DNA from: DATKKM01 sp035542855
GTDB taxonomy: Bacteria > Chloroflexota > Dehalococcoidia > SM23-28-2 > RBG-16-64-32
Reading direction: 5' to 3'
Length of the DNA stretch: 35,075 nt
Assembly (NCBI GenBank): GCA_035542855.1
Contig: DATKKM010000039.1
Coordinates: 1-35,075, forward strand
In this document: positions 14,904 through 22,769 of the stretch, piece after piece
How the letters are laid out: every line of letters starts with the position of its first letter
Numbering within the stretch: position 1 is the first letter of the stretch
Notes under the pieces: generated by a model
Told to the model about the DNA's origin: nothing
Databases searched by the model: none
What the model saw: only the letters and a program-made list of their open reading frames with translations
Made by a program: the position numbers and the translations under genes

Positions 14904-15707
14904 CTAGTAGAACGCCGAAGCGTCAGACAACGGCGGCGCGTCCGCCGGCACGTCCGGGAAGTCCACGTCCTCGTTGTACTTCTCGAAGTCCATGCTCATG
15001 TTCATCGTCATGGACTGCTCCCCGAAGCCCAGCCCCATCTTCATCACGTAGCGCCGCGGCAGCAGCGTGTCGGGATCGATGTAGACGTCCATGTCGGTGT
15101 CGAGGAGCGAGTTCGCCACCTGGTCGACGATCTGCGGGTCGATCACGTCCGACGGCACCTCGTCGCCCAGCTTGCTCAGGTCGAGAGCGCCGTGGTAGTG
15201 CCAGTACGTCTTCCCATCGATCTGCTCGTCGGAGAGCTTGGACAGGTCCTTCAGCCCCTTCAGTGCGTCCGTGTAGTCCACCGGCCCGTGGTCTTCGGCG
15301 TACTTCTGCAGCTCGCTGAGATCAATCCCGAACGCGTCGCCGTCGGCCTTGTACCACGTCCCGTCAACGTTGAAGTAGGCGTCGGGCAGGTCCAGCAGCA
15401 CTTCCATGTCGCCCGCGCCGGGTATGTCCATCTTCACGTAGGACTTGTCCGGAGCCTCGTACTTGATCTCGGCGCTCGTCGAAAACGAGTCGCTGCCGGT
15501 GGCCTCGATGCCGATCGACATCGTCCCCTGGAACGACTGCACCTGCGCCTGGAAGCTGTCCGCGGACGCATTCATCGCCTCCGCTGCCGATACGAACGCC
15601 TTGGGGGTGAACGCCGGCTGCTGAACGGACGATTCGCCGCTGCCGCCGCAGGCCGCGATGGCGAGCATTGCTACGAGGGCGGCTGCCCACAACGCCAGAT
15701 TGCGCAT
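14904..15707 (-). CDS. LppX/LprAFG-like lipoprotein
   Basis: This 267-residue exported lipoprotein has the lipobox AIAAC with lipidated Cys20. The rest is a beta-rich domain with repeated Tyr/Asp/Lys strands (for example ADSFQAQVQSFQGTMSIGI, DMEVLLDLPDAYFNVDGTWY, DVYIDPDTLLPRRYVMKMG). This resembles the LolA/LppX/DUF6612 fold, in which a half-barrel binds lipids. A role in carrying or sensing lipids on the outer face of the membrane is inferred from the fold only. It is set antisense between ku and ligD and ends 2 bp from the ku stop. Its start is 60 bp from the ligD start, so the two share a divergent promoter region. Confidence 0.82.
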   Translation of the reverse strand: MRNLALWAAALVAMLAIAACGGSGESSVQQPAFTPKAFVSAAEAMNASADSFQAQVQSFQGTMSIGIEATGSDSFSTSAEIKYEAPDKSYVKMDIPGAGDMEVLLDLPDAYFNVDGTWYKADGDAFGIDLSELQKYAEDHGPVDYTDALKGLKDLSKLSDEQIDGKTYWHYHGALDLSKLGDEVPSDVIDPQIVDQVANSLLDTDMDVYIDPDTLLPRRYVMKMGLGFGEQSMTMNMSMDFEKYNEDVDFPDVPADAPPLSDASAFY

Positions 15708-15766
15708 GTTTGACTTACCCCGCTTTCGGGAACAAATGATACCCCAGACGCGATAATAGACGCAGG

Positions 15767-18574
15767 ATGCCGACTAAACGTAACGCCCCGCGCGACCTGC
15801 CGGAGTACCGCAAGAAGCGCGACTTCGCGAAAACGTCCGAACCGGCGCCCGGCGCCGCGCCCAAGGGCGGCGGCCGGCTGATGTACGTCATCCAGAAGCA
15901 CGACGCCACGCGCCTGCACTACGACTTCCGCCTGGAGTTCGATGGCGCGCTCAAGTCGTGGCCCATCCCGCGCGGCCCCTCGCTTGACCCGAAGGAGAAG
16001 CGGCTGGCCGTGATGGTGGAGGACCACCCGCTGGACTACGCCTCGTATGAGGGCGTCATCCCCAGGGGCGAGTACGGCGCCGGGCCCGTCATCGTCTGGG
16101 ACGCCGGCACGTACTCTCCGGACGAGGGTGGCGTCCTCTCCTTCGACGACCGGGAGGAGGCGGAACGCCGCATGCTCGAAGGCCTGGCGGAAGGCAAGCT
16201 CTCCTTCTTCCTGCAGGGCCAGAAGCTGCGAGGCTCCTTCACGCTGGTCAAGATCGGCGGCGGCGGGCCCAGGGACTGGCTCTTCATCAAGCACAACGAC
16301 CGTTTTGCCGACCCCGGCCGCGACGTCACCGAGGAGGACGCCTCCGTCATCTCCGGCCTGACCATCGCCGACCTCAAGGCCGGGCGGTTGCCAGACCGCG
16401 CGCGCTCCCGTCTCGTCGTGCGGCCGGACGATGCGCCCGGCGCGAAGAAGGCGCCGATGCCCCGCTCCATCGAGACGATGAAGGCGACGCTCACCGAGCA
16501 CCCCTTCTCCTCCTCCGACTGGTACTTCGAGCCGAAGATGGACGGCGTCCGCGCCATCGTCTTCATCGACGGCGATAAGGTGCGCCTGGTCTCTCGCCGC
16601 GGCCTCGACAACACGAAGTCGTTCCCCACCATCGCCGCCGAGATGGCCGAACAGACCGAGCGCCGGATGGTCCTGGACGGTGAGATCGTCGCCCTCAATG
16701 AGCAGGGCGTGCCGTCGTTCCAGGTGATCCAGCAGCGCATCGGCCTGCAGCGCCCGGCGGACATCGCCAGGATGGACGAGGAGATCCCGGTCTACTTCTA
16801 CGCCTTCGATCTCCTCTACGCCGGCGGCTACGACCTCCGCGGCTCGCCCCTCTGCGACCGCAAGACGCTGCTCAAACAGCTGCTGATTCCCACCGATCAC
16901 ATCTTCCTCCTGGAGCACTTCGAGCAGGACGGCGAGGCGGCCTACGAAGGCGCGATCGCCTCCGGTTTCGAGGGCGTGATGGCCAAGAAGCGCGACAGCA
17001 CATACGAGAGCCGCCGTTCCCGCGCCTGGCTCAAAGTGAAGGCCACGCGCGAGGACGAGTTCGTCGTCGGCGGGTACACCAGCGGCGGCGGCACCCGCGC
17101 GAAGACGTTCGGCTCGCTGCTCCTCGGCCAATACGACGACCGGGGGCGCCTGGTCTACGCCGGCAACGTCGGCACCGGCTTCAACGAAAAGACGCTCGCC
17201 GCCCTCCTCGAGCGGCTGCGGGCGATCGAGACCGACAGGTCGCCGTTCGATGTGATGGAGGCCGGCAGCATGCGCTTCGGCCGGCCGAAAGGCGAGGTCG
17301 AGATTAGGTGGGTAAAGCCGGAGCTCGTCGCCGAAGTCCGCTTCGCAGAGTGGACGAACGACGGCCACCTGCGCGCCCCATCCTACCTTGGGCTGCGTGA
17401 CGACAAAGCTCCGAAGGAAGTCCACCGCGAGACCGTGGTCGCCGCGCCCGTCGATGACCAGCCCCGCCGTCGCGTGCCGAAGGCGAGCGGCAAGCCGGCC
17501 GCCGACCAGACGGTGGGCGACGTGCTGGAGCAGCTGGCCCAGCCGAAGCAACAGTTCACCCTGAAGGCCGGCGAAGCGAAGGTGCCGGTCACCAACCTCG
17601 ACAAGCCGCTCTGGCCGGCCTGGAACGACCAGCGCCCGCTCACCAAGCGCGACCTCCTCACCTACTTCGCGCGTGTCTCGCCGTACCTCCTGCCGCAGAT
17701 GCGCGACCGGCCGATCACCCTCACCCGCTACCCCAACGGCATCGACGCCGCGCACTTCTACCAGAAGCACATCGAATCGAAGCTCCCGCCCTTCGTAGAG
17801 GTAACCACCGTCTGGTCCGGCCAGTTCGAGAAGGACCAGGAGTACCTGGTCTGCAACAACCTGCCCACGCTCCTCTGGCTCGGCCAGCTGGCTGACATCG
17901 AGCTGCACACCTGGTACTCGCGCATCTCCCCGGAGCCGGACGGCAAGCGCCTGCCGCTCTACACCGGCGGCGGCGAAGAGGCGTTCGATGCCTCACTCCT
18001 CAACTTCCCCGACTACATCGTGTTCGACCTCGACCCCTACATCTACTCCGGCGAGGAGAAGAAGGGCGCGGAGCCGGAGCTGAACCGCAGGGCGTTCCTC
18101 CGCACATGCGACGTCGCCTTCTGGCTGAAGGACCTCCTGGACGGCCTCTCCCTCTCCTCCTTCGTCAAGACGACAGGCAAGACCGGCCTCCATATCTATG
18201 TCCCGATCCTCCGCCAGCTCGACTACGACACCGTCCGCTCGGCCGCCGAGACGATCGGCCGCTTCCTGGTGCGCGCCCACCCGCGCGACGTTACGATGGA
18301 GTGGAGCGTCCCCAAGCGCACCGGCAAGATATTCTTCGACCACGGCCAGAACACGAAGGGAAAGACGCTGGCGTCAATCTACTCCCCGCGGCCTGTTCCC
18401 TGGGCCGGCGTTTCTATACCCGTGCGCTGGGAAGAGCTGCGCGACATCTACCCCTCCCAGTTCACGATCCTCAACGCCGTTGACCGCATCGAGGAGATGG
18501 GCGGCGACCTCTGGGCCAACATCCTCGCCGAAAAGCACGACCTGGCAGCGATGCTGGAGGCTGCGGAAGGGTAG
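15767..18574 (+). CDS. ligD: multifunctional NHEJ DNA ligase LigD (PE-Lig-Pol order)
   Basis: LigD trims, fills and seals double-strand breaks held by Ku. The 935-residue chain has three domains. The 3'-phosphoesterase (about 10-200) has His45, His51, Asp53, Arg55, His87 and Tyr91 lining up with the six known active-site residues of the Pseudomonas enzyme at a constant offset of 3. The ATP-dependent ligase (about 230-545) has nucleotidyl Lys257 in FEPKMDGVRAI, VLDGEIV, FEGVMAKK and WLKVK. The primase-like polymerase (about 600-935) has catalytic FDLDP (Asp754, Asp756), KTTGKTGLHIYVP and FFDHGQN. The order is the Pseudomonas one, not the mycobacterial Pol-PE-Lig. All motifs are intact. A possible promoter is TTGACT (15710) with AATGAT (15735), spacer 19. 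Confidence 0.96.
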   Translation: MPTKRNAPRDLPEYRKKRDFAKTSEPAPGAAPKGGGRLMYVIQKHDATRLHYDFRLEFDGALKSWPIPRGPSLDPKEKRLAVMVEDHPLDYASYEGVIPRGEYGAGPVIVWDAGTYSPDEGGVLSFDDREEAERRMLEGLAEGKLSFFLQGQKLRGSFTLVKIGGGGPRDWLFIKHNDRFADPGRDVTEEDASVISGLTIADLKAGRLPDRARSRLVVRPDDAPGAKKAPMPRSIETMKATLTEHPFSSSDWYFEPKMDGVRAIVFIDGDKVRLVSRRGLDNTKSFPTIAAEMAEQTERRMVLDGEIVALNEQGVPSFQVIQQRIGLQRPADIARMDEEIPVYFYAFDLLYAGGYDLRGSPLCDRKTLLKQLLIPTDHIFLLEHFEQDGEAAYEGAIASGFEGVMAKKRDSTYESRRSRAWLKVKATREDEFVVGGYTSGGGTRAKTFGSLLLGQYDDRGRLVYAGNVGTGFNEKTLAALLERLRAIETDRSPFDVMEAGSMRFGRPKGEVEIRWVKPELVAEVRFAEWTNDGHLRAPSYLGLRDDKAPKEVHRETVVAAPVDDQPRRRVPKASGKPAADQTVGDVLEQLAQPKQQFTLKAGEAKVPVTNLDKPLWPAWNDQRPLTKRDLLTYFARVSPYLLPQMRDRPITLTRYPNGIDAAHFYQKHIESKLPPFVEVTTVWSGQFEKDQEYLVCNNLPTLLWLGQLADIELHTWYSRISPEPDGKRLPLYTGGGEEAFDASLLNFPDYIVFDLDPYIYSGEEKKGAEPELNRRAFLRTCDVAFWLKDLLDGLSLSSFVKTTGKTGLHIYVPILRQLDYDTVRSAAETIGRFLVRAHPRDVTMEWSVPKRTGKIFFDHGQNTKGKTLASIYSPRPVPWAGVSIPVRWEELRDIYPSQFTILNAVDRIEEMGGDLWANILAEKHDLAAMLEAAEG

Positions 18575-18579
18575 AGGCG

Positions 18580-18921
18580 CTAACCCGGCGGGGGCCCGGA
18601 GCCGCGCCAGCCGCCCTGCGAGGAGCCGCCCGCCTGCGGCGGCCCCGACCCGCGCCACGTGCCCTGTCCGCCGCCGCTTAGCTCCGACTCGCTGTGCAGG
18701 GGGCCGCTCCTCGCGCTCTCAGGGGGATAGGCCACTATGTCCGGGCCGTCGGCGCTGCCCTCTTCGCTGCTGGTGCCCGGCAGATCGATCAGTATGGCGA
18801 AGGCCACGTACACCAGGCCGCCGATCGCGATGAAGTAGTTCTTGGAGGCGTACGCCCCGGCCACCCAGATCAGCCCCACACCGAAGTTGAAGAACCACCA
18901 GCTGAACGAGTCGCGCAGCAC
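18580..18921 (-). CDS. small two-TM membrane protein with Gly/Pro-rich tail
   Basis: This is a small unrecognised protein. With the GTG at 18921 it has 113 residues. Two hydrophobic segments near the N-terminus (SWWFFNFGVGLIWVAGAY and a second beginning YFIAIGGLVYVAFAILIDL) form a short hairpin. The rest is a hydrophilic, disordered-looking tail that ends with two copies of WRGSGPP. The GTG lies one base after the stop of the upstream ligase-like gene and eight bases after AGGGG, so it is preferred to the in-frame ATG at 18963, which would overlap that gene by 41 bp and has no good ribosome site. It is probably translated from the same mRNA as the ligase-like protein. It ends 5 bp from the ligD stop. 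Confidence 0.65.
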   Translation of the reverse strand: MLRDSFSWWFFNFGVGLIWVAGAYASKNYFIAIGGLVYVAFAILIDLPGTSSEEGSADGPDIVAYPPESARSGPLHSESELSGGGQGTWRGSGPPQAGGSSQGGWRGSGPPPG

Positions 18922-18922
18922 G

Positions 18923-19951
18923 TCAGACGCCCCTCGTCGCGTGGCAGGCGTATGGTGGGACATCCGGCCGCAGCGCGCGGAAGACGGGGAAGCGCAGCCG
19001 CCCGCCCGGCGTCCACTCCGCGAAGCCGATCGTCGCCACGACCTCCGGCCTGCACCAGAACACCAGCCGCTCCAGCGCCGGTGCCTCGGCGAAAGGGCAC
19101 TCGGCAGTCGTCGCGTCGTCTAGCGCGGGCAGCAGGGCGTCGATCGCGAGCTGGAAGCCGCCCGTGACCTCGCCGGCGTAGTCCAGCGAGCCGTCCTCGC
19201 GCACTAGGCCGACAAGTAGCGACGCGAAGGCCTCCCGCCGCTGCCGCGATGCGCCGCGCGGGTCCCAGCGCCCGCCGTAAGTGTAGCCGCCGATCACAAA
19301 CTCGCCCTGGTTGCGGGCCGGCACGCTCAGCCAGGCGCGGCTGCGCTCGCCCGGCTGGTAGCGGCTCTCCGTCTCCTTGGCCACGATGCCCAGCAGCCCG
19401 TGCTCGCGCGCCGCCTCAAAAAAGGCGATCCCGTCGCGCGCCACGTCGTCCGGCACGGCGATCGCCGCGTTGGGCCGGGTGAGGCCGCGCAGCATCTCCT
19501 TGCGCCGCCGCAGCGTCCAGCCGGTCAGCGGTTGCCGCTCCCTGTAGAGCAAGTCGAAGGCCTGGAACGTCACCGGCCAGCGCTCCGCTGCCCCGTCCGC
19601 CGCCGCCCCGTCCAGCCCCAGGCGCAGCAGGTCCGGGCGGCCGTCTCCATCCAGGCAGACGATCGCCCCATCGATGACGACGCCGGACTCGCGCACCCTG
19701 GCCGGAATCTCCCTGAGCTCCGGGTATCGTGCCGTGATGTCGCGCCCCCAGCGGTCCTGCAGGCGCAGTTCGCCGCGCTCGATGAAGGCCAGAGCGCGCA
19801 CGCCCTCCCACAGCACCTCGAAGATGTGCGCGGGGGAGTCGAACGGTTCGGGCGCGGCCGACGCCAGCATCGGCTCGATGACCTGGGGGAGGTGGGCAGC
19901 GGTGAGGGTGGCAGAAGACGCCCCTCGCGAGCGTCCCGGGCGGACCGTCAC
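18923..19951 (-). CDS. ATP-dependent DNA ligase-like protein lacking catalytic residues (pseudo-ligase)
   Basis: This intact 342-residue protein has the LigD-type ligase fold: an adenylation domain (about 25-212) and an OB-fold (about 213-330). The OB part aligns closely with the neighbouring LigD (EFVIGGYTYGG; DYAGEVTGGF; GFAEWTPGGRLRFPVFR). The catalytic motifs do not match. The nucleotidyl Lys motif KxDG reads LWEG (Leu47, Glu49), motif III DGEIV reads DGAIV (Ala96), motif IV EGxxAK reads LGIVAK (Leu187), and motif V WLKVK reads WLSVP (Ser209, Pro211). It should not form ligase-AMP. There are no frameshifts or stops, so selection appears to keep the fold. The GTG start at 19951 has AGGAG four bases upstream. 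It likely forms an operon with the small membrane protein. Confidence 0.85.
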   Translation of the reverse strand: MTVRPGRSRGASSATLTAAHLPQVIEPMLASAAPEPFDSPAHIFEVLWEGVRALAFIERGELRLQDRWGRDITARYPELREIPARVRESGVVIDGAIVCLDGDGRPDLLRLGLDGAAADGAAERWPVTFQAFDLLYRERQPLTGWTLRRRKEMLRGLTRPNAAIAVPDDVARDGIAFFEAAREHGLLGIVAKETESRYQPGERSRAWLSVPARNQGEFVIGGYTYGGRWDPRGASRQRREAFASLLVGLVREDGSLDYAGEVTGGFQLAIDALLPALDDATTAECPFAEAPALERLVFWCRPEVVATIGFAEWTPGGRLRFPVFRALRPDVPPYACHATRGV

Positions 19952-20111
19952 AGGTCTCCTCCCCGCGTTCCTGCCATCACATCGAAGATAGCGCAGGGTT
20001 CACGGCGCGTCCACATGGTTTTGTCGCTGCGAACATTGCCAACGCAACATAACCTAATGGTAACGGCCGTGTAACCGTTCTTTAACCGAACGACTCCTGG
20101 CATGGCCTAGA

Positions 20112-20129
20112 TTGACTAGTGCGCGCACT
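20112..20129 (+). promoter_or_regulatory. 12-bp perfect palindrome next to a TTGACT hexamer
   Basis: AGTGCGCGCACT at 20118-20129 is a perfect palindrome. It directly follows TTGACT (20112-20117), a -35-like hexamer pointing towards the winged-helix gene. No good -10 is seen at 17 bp. The site lies in the 257-bp region shared by the winged-helix gene and the divergent ligase-like gene and could be an operator. The rest of this gap holds no gene I can support. Confidence 0.4.
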
Positions 20130-20208
20130 GGTTCTCATCGCCGCACCCCCAAACAGCGACGAGGGCAGCGCGCTTTTTGTTGGGTAGAGGGTTCTGGGGA
20201 GAGGGCAC

Positions 20209-20553
20209 ATGGCGAACAAAGTGCACAAGAACGGCTGGTACCTCTGGTCAAGCCACGGCGTGGTCCTATTCCACATCGCGATTCATCCCGGGTGCACGGT
20301 CGCGGAGATCGCTGAAGGTCTCTGCCTCACGCAGCGCACAGTCTGGGGCGCGATTGGTGATCTCCGCCGCGCCGAAATGCTTCACGTAGAGCGCCGCGGC
20401 CGCAAGCACCACTACACCATAAACATGGACGCCCGGTTCCGCGCGCCGCAGGTGGGCAGTGTGAGGCTGGGTACGGTCTTCGGTGCTCTTGCGGAAGAGA
20501 ACGCGAACGGCGCCACAAACCATTCGGCGAACGGGCACGCCTCCGCCAATTAA
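20209..20553 (+). CDS. winged helix-turn-helix transcriptional regulator
   Basis: This 114-residue protein is built around one winged HTH (about residues 10-75). A helix HGVVLFHIAIHPGCTVAEIAEGL leads into the recognition segment LTQRTVWGAIGDLRRAEML and a wing ERRGRKHHYTIN. The layout is that of MarR/ArsR-like DNA-binding domains. The C-terminal 35 residues are Asn/Ala/Gly-rich and look disordered. No ligand or metal-binding site is evident. The ATG at 20209 has GGGGAGAGGG upstream. It is divergent from the pseudo-ligase gene and overlaps the hotdog gene by 4 bp at its 3' end (TTAA). Control of the divergent operon, itself, or both is plausible from position only. Confidence 0.82.
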   Translation: MANKVHKNGWYLWSSHGVVLFHIAIHPGCTVAEIAEGLCLTQRTVWGAIGDLRRAEMLHVERRGRKHHYTINMDARFRAPQVGSVRLGTVFGALAEENANGATNHSANGHASAN

Positions 20554-21263
20554 TCGCGCTGTCTGATCCAGATCGCCCGCGCGGACGCGCAGAGGCGCCC
20601 GGCATCGTCGAAGAGCGCCGATCCGCTGCGCATCTTTCGCCCGTCTGTATCCAGCCGCCAGCCCATCACGGAGTAACGCTTCCCGGCGATCATCGGCGTC
20701 ACGAGCCGCGCCGTCAGCCTGCCCAGCAGCGCCTCGCGGCCCGGCACGAACTCTGTCACTGCCCAGCCGCTGGGGCAGTCCAGCGCCGCCCACACGAACT
20801 CCGGCTTCACTTGCTGGTCTTCGCCGGCCAGGTGCGCCTCCGGGACTAGCGCCGCCGCCACCACGTCGCGCCCGCGCACCGGCCCGGGGAAGATGCGCAG
20901 CCCTTCGCGCGGCTCCCGCGACGGGCCGCAGACGAAGCAGGACGGCGTGAGGTGAGACTTGAACCCCGGATAGTCGATCGAGGCCAGGACGGCGTCTCCG
21001 TAGCTGACCGCCGGCGGCACATTCGCCGTGACGTCCGCATCTGATGGCGCGGCCTCCGCTACCAGCGTCTCCCCGTCGGTGACTCGCAGCGCTTCTCCGT
21101 CTCGCTGTACAGTCAGCGGGCGGTCCAGCGGCGGCGGCGTGCGCAGCGTCACCTCAACCGTGTCCGCGGGCATCAGCTGCGCGATCAGGCCGCTGGTGTA
21201 GCCCCCGTGTCCGGAGTCCGGCGGCCCGTGGTAGAAGGCGGCGATGCAGACCGTGTCCGTCAC
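20550..21263 (-). CDS. hotdog-fold thioesterase-like protein
   Basis: This 237-residue protein has no signal peptide. A Cys motif, SCFVCGPSREPREGLRIFPGPV (two Cys, CxxC), precedes a hotdog-like region with VWAALDCPSGWAV, LGRLTARLVTPMIAGKRYSVMGW and a final strand-rich part ending in ASARAIWI. These resemble PaaI/YbgC-type acyl-CoA thioesterase relatives usually annotated as hypothetical. The reading frame is open far upstream inside selA. The start is the GTG at 21263 because it overlaps the selA stop as GTGA and begins the conserved-looking part. A thioester substrate is inferred from the fold. Translational coupling to selA is notable but gives no clear functional link. Confidence 0.7.
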   Translation of the reverse strand: MTDTVCIAAFYHGPPDSGHGGYTSGLIAQLMPADTVEVTLRTPPPLDRPLTVQRDGEALRVTDGETLVAEAAPSDADVTANVPPAVSYGDAVLASIDYPGFKSHLTPSCFVCGPSREPREGLRIFPGPVRGRDVVAAALVPEAHLAGEDQQVKPEFVWAALDCPSGWAVTEFVPGREALLGRLTARLVTPMIAGKRYSVMGWRLDTDGRKMRSGSALFDDAGRLCASARAIWIRQRD

Positions 21264-22615
21264 TCCAGCGCCGCCTTCACAGCTGCGATCAGCGTCCGCT
21301 CCTCGCCCGGCTGCACCGTCCGCGGGTCGAGCAACAGTGCCCCACCCTCGATGCGGCTGGCGACCGCGGGCTGGCCTGTGCGCAACCGCCGCGCCACCTC
21401 GCTGACGTCGTCGCGCCTCACCGCCACCAGCTTCGTCGGCAGGCTCTCCTCCGGCAGGCTGCCGCCGCCGATCATCGACCGCCCGTCGGCCAGTGTCGCG
21501 CCGGGTATCGCGCGGGCCCAGCGCCGGGCCCGCCGAGTGATGTCCTCCAGCGGCGTAGAGATCATTCGCCAGACAGGGACGGCTGTCAGCGCCTCGCCGC
21601 GCAGGTAGTGCAGAAGCGTCGCGTGCAGCCCAGCGATCGAGGCTTTGTCCAGTCGCACCGCGCGCGCCAGCGGGTGCCGGCGCAGCGTCTCGATCACCTC
21701 GCCGCGGCCGACGATGATCCCGGCCTGGGGTCCGCCCAGTAGCTTGTCGCCGGAGAAAAGGCAGAGGTCCGCCCCGGACGCCAGGCTCTCGGCGACCGTC
21801 GGCTCCGGCGTCAGCCCGAACTGCCGCGTGTCGATCAGGCACCCCGACCCAATGTCGTCCAGCAGCAGAACCCCGTGCTCGCGCGCTACCCGCGCCATGT
21901 CGCGCAACGCCGGCGCCGCCGTAAAGCCGACGACCCGGAAGTTGCTGGCATGCACACGCATTATCGCGGCCGTCCCGTCCGTAATCGCGCCCTCGTAATC
22001 GCGCAGGTACGTGCGGTTCGTCGTCCCCACCTCAACCAGCCGCGCGCCGGACTGGCGCATCACGTCCGGGATGCGGAAGCCCCCGCCGATCTCCACCGCC
22101 TGTCCGCGCGAGACGATCACCTCGCGCTCCACCGCCAGCGCCGATAGCGTCAGCAGCAGCGCCGAGGCGTTGTTGTTGACGGCGATGGCGTCCTCCGCGC
22201 CCGTCAACTGGCGGAGCGCCGCCCCCAGGTGTGAGTGCCGCGAACCGCGCTCTCCCGCTTCGAGGTCGAACTCCAGGTTCGAATAGCCGCGCGTAACCAT
22301 GGCCATAGCCGCGATCGACGCATCGGACAGAGGGGCGCGCCCGAGGTTCGTGTGAACGATCACGCCCGTCGCGTTGATCACCGGCTGCAGAGAGGGCTCG
22401 ATCCGCAGCCGCGCCAGGCCCAGAACTTGCTCCGCGATCTGCTCCTCGGACGGTGCGTCAGCGCCGGCGGCGATGGCCGTGCGCGCGTCCGCCAGCGCCT
22501 GCCGCACCAGGCCTGTCAGCGAATCGCCCGCGGTATCGCTAAGCGGCTGCAGCCTCTCGTGTGAGAGCATCCGGTCCACGGAGGGCAGGCGGCGGTAGGC
22601 GTTGCGCCCACTCAT
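21260..22615 (-). CDS. selA: L-seryl-tRNA(Sec) selenium transferase
   Basis: SelA is a PLP enzyme that turns Ser-tRNA(Sec) into Sec-tRNA(Sec) using selenophosphate, so this organism probably makes selenoproteins. The 451 residues are close to the usual 460. Seen are the N-terminal LPSVDRML, the INATGVIVHTNLGRAPLS block, GERGSRHSHL, AVNNNASALLL, VGTTNRTYLRDYE, LLDDIGSG, and the PLP-binding Lys291 in LFSGDKLLGGPQAGIIVGR. All look intact. The usual partner selB is not downstream. Instead a hotdog-like gene overlaps by 4 bp. SelD, SelB and tRNA-Sec are not in the window. A SelA-like PLP enzyme of other function is possible but less likely, given the full-length match. Confidence 0.92.
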   Translation of the reverse strand: MSGRNAYRRLPSVDRMLSHERLQPLSDTAGDSLTGLVRQALADARTAIAAGADAPSEEQIAEQVLGLARLRIEPSLQPVINATGVIVHTNLGRAPLSDASIAAMAMVTRGYSNLEFDLEAGERGSRHSHLGAALRQLTGAEDAIAVNNNASALLLTLSALAVEREVIVSRGQAVEIGGGFRIPDVMRQSGARLVEVGTTNRTYLRDYEGAITDGTAAIMRVHASNFRVVGFTAAPALRDMARVAREHGVLLLDDIGSGCLIDTRQFGLTPEPTVAESLASGADLCLFSGDKLLGGPQAGIIVGRGEVIETLRRHPLARAVRLDKASIAGLHATLLHYLRGEALTAVPVWRMISTPLEDITRRARRWARAIPGATLADGRSMIGGGSLPEESLPTKLVAVRRDDVSEVARRLRTGQPAVASRIEGGALLLDPRTVQPGEERTLIAAVKAALE

Positions 22616-22769
22616 GCCGGAATTCTAGCACCGGGCGCAAGCCAACCCTGACGTAAACGTTGCCCGGCCGCATGCCGCACGCAGCTGCGGGTCTTTGGCC
22701 CGCCGGCCCGTCCCGTTAACAGTCCGTTTAAGGTGGCCTGCTAGTCTATGATGGCGACAGGAGGAACCG

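Noticed and set aside
15671..17908. 745-codon minus-strand frame opposite ligD
   Set aside because: A shadow frame. The plus strand carries all LigD motifs.
21264..21842. Upstream extension of the hotdog frame inside selA
   Set aside because: Overlaps conserved selA sequence. The GTGA overlap at 21260-21263 gives the natural start.
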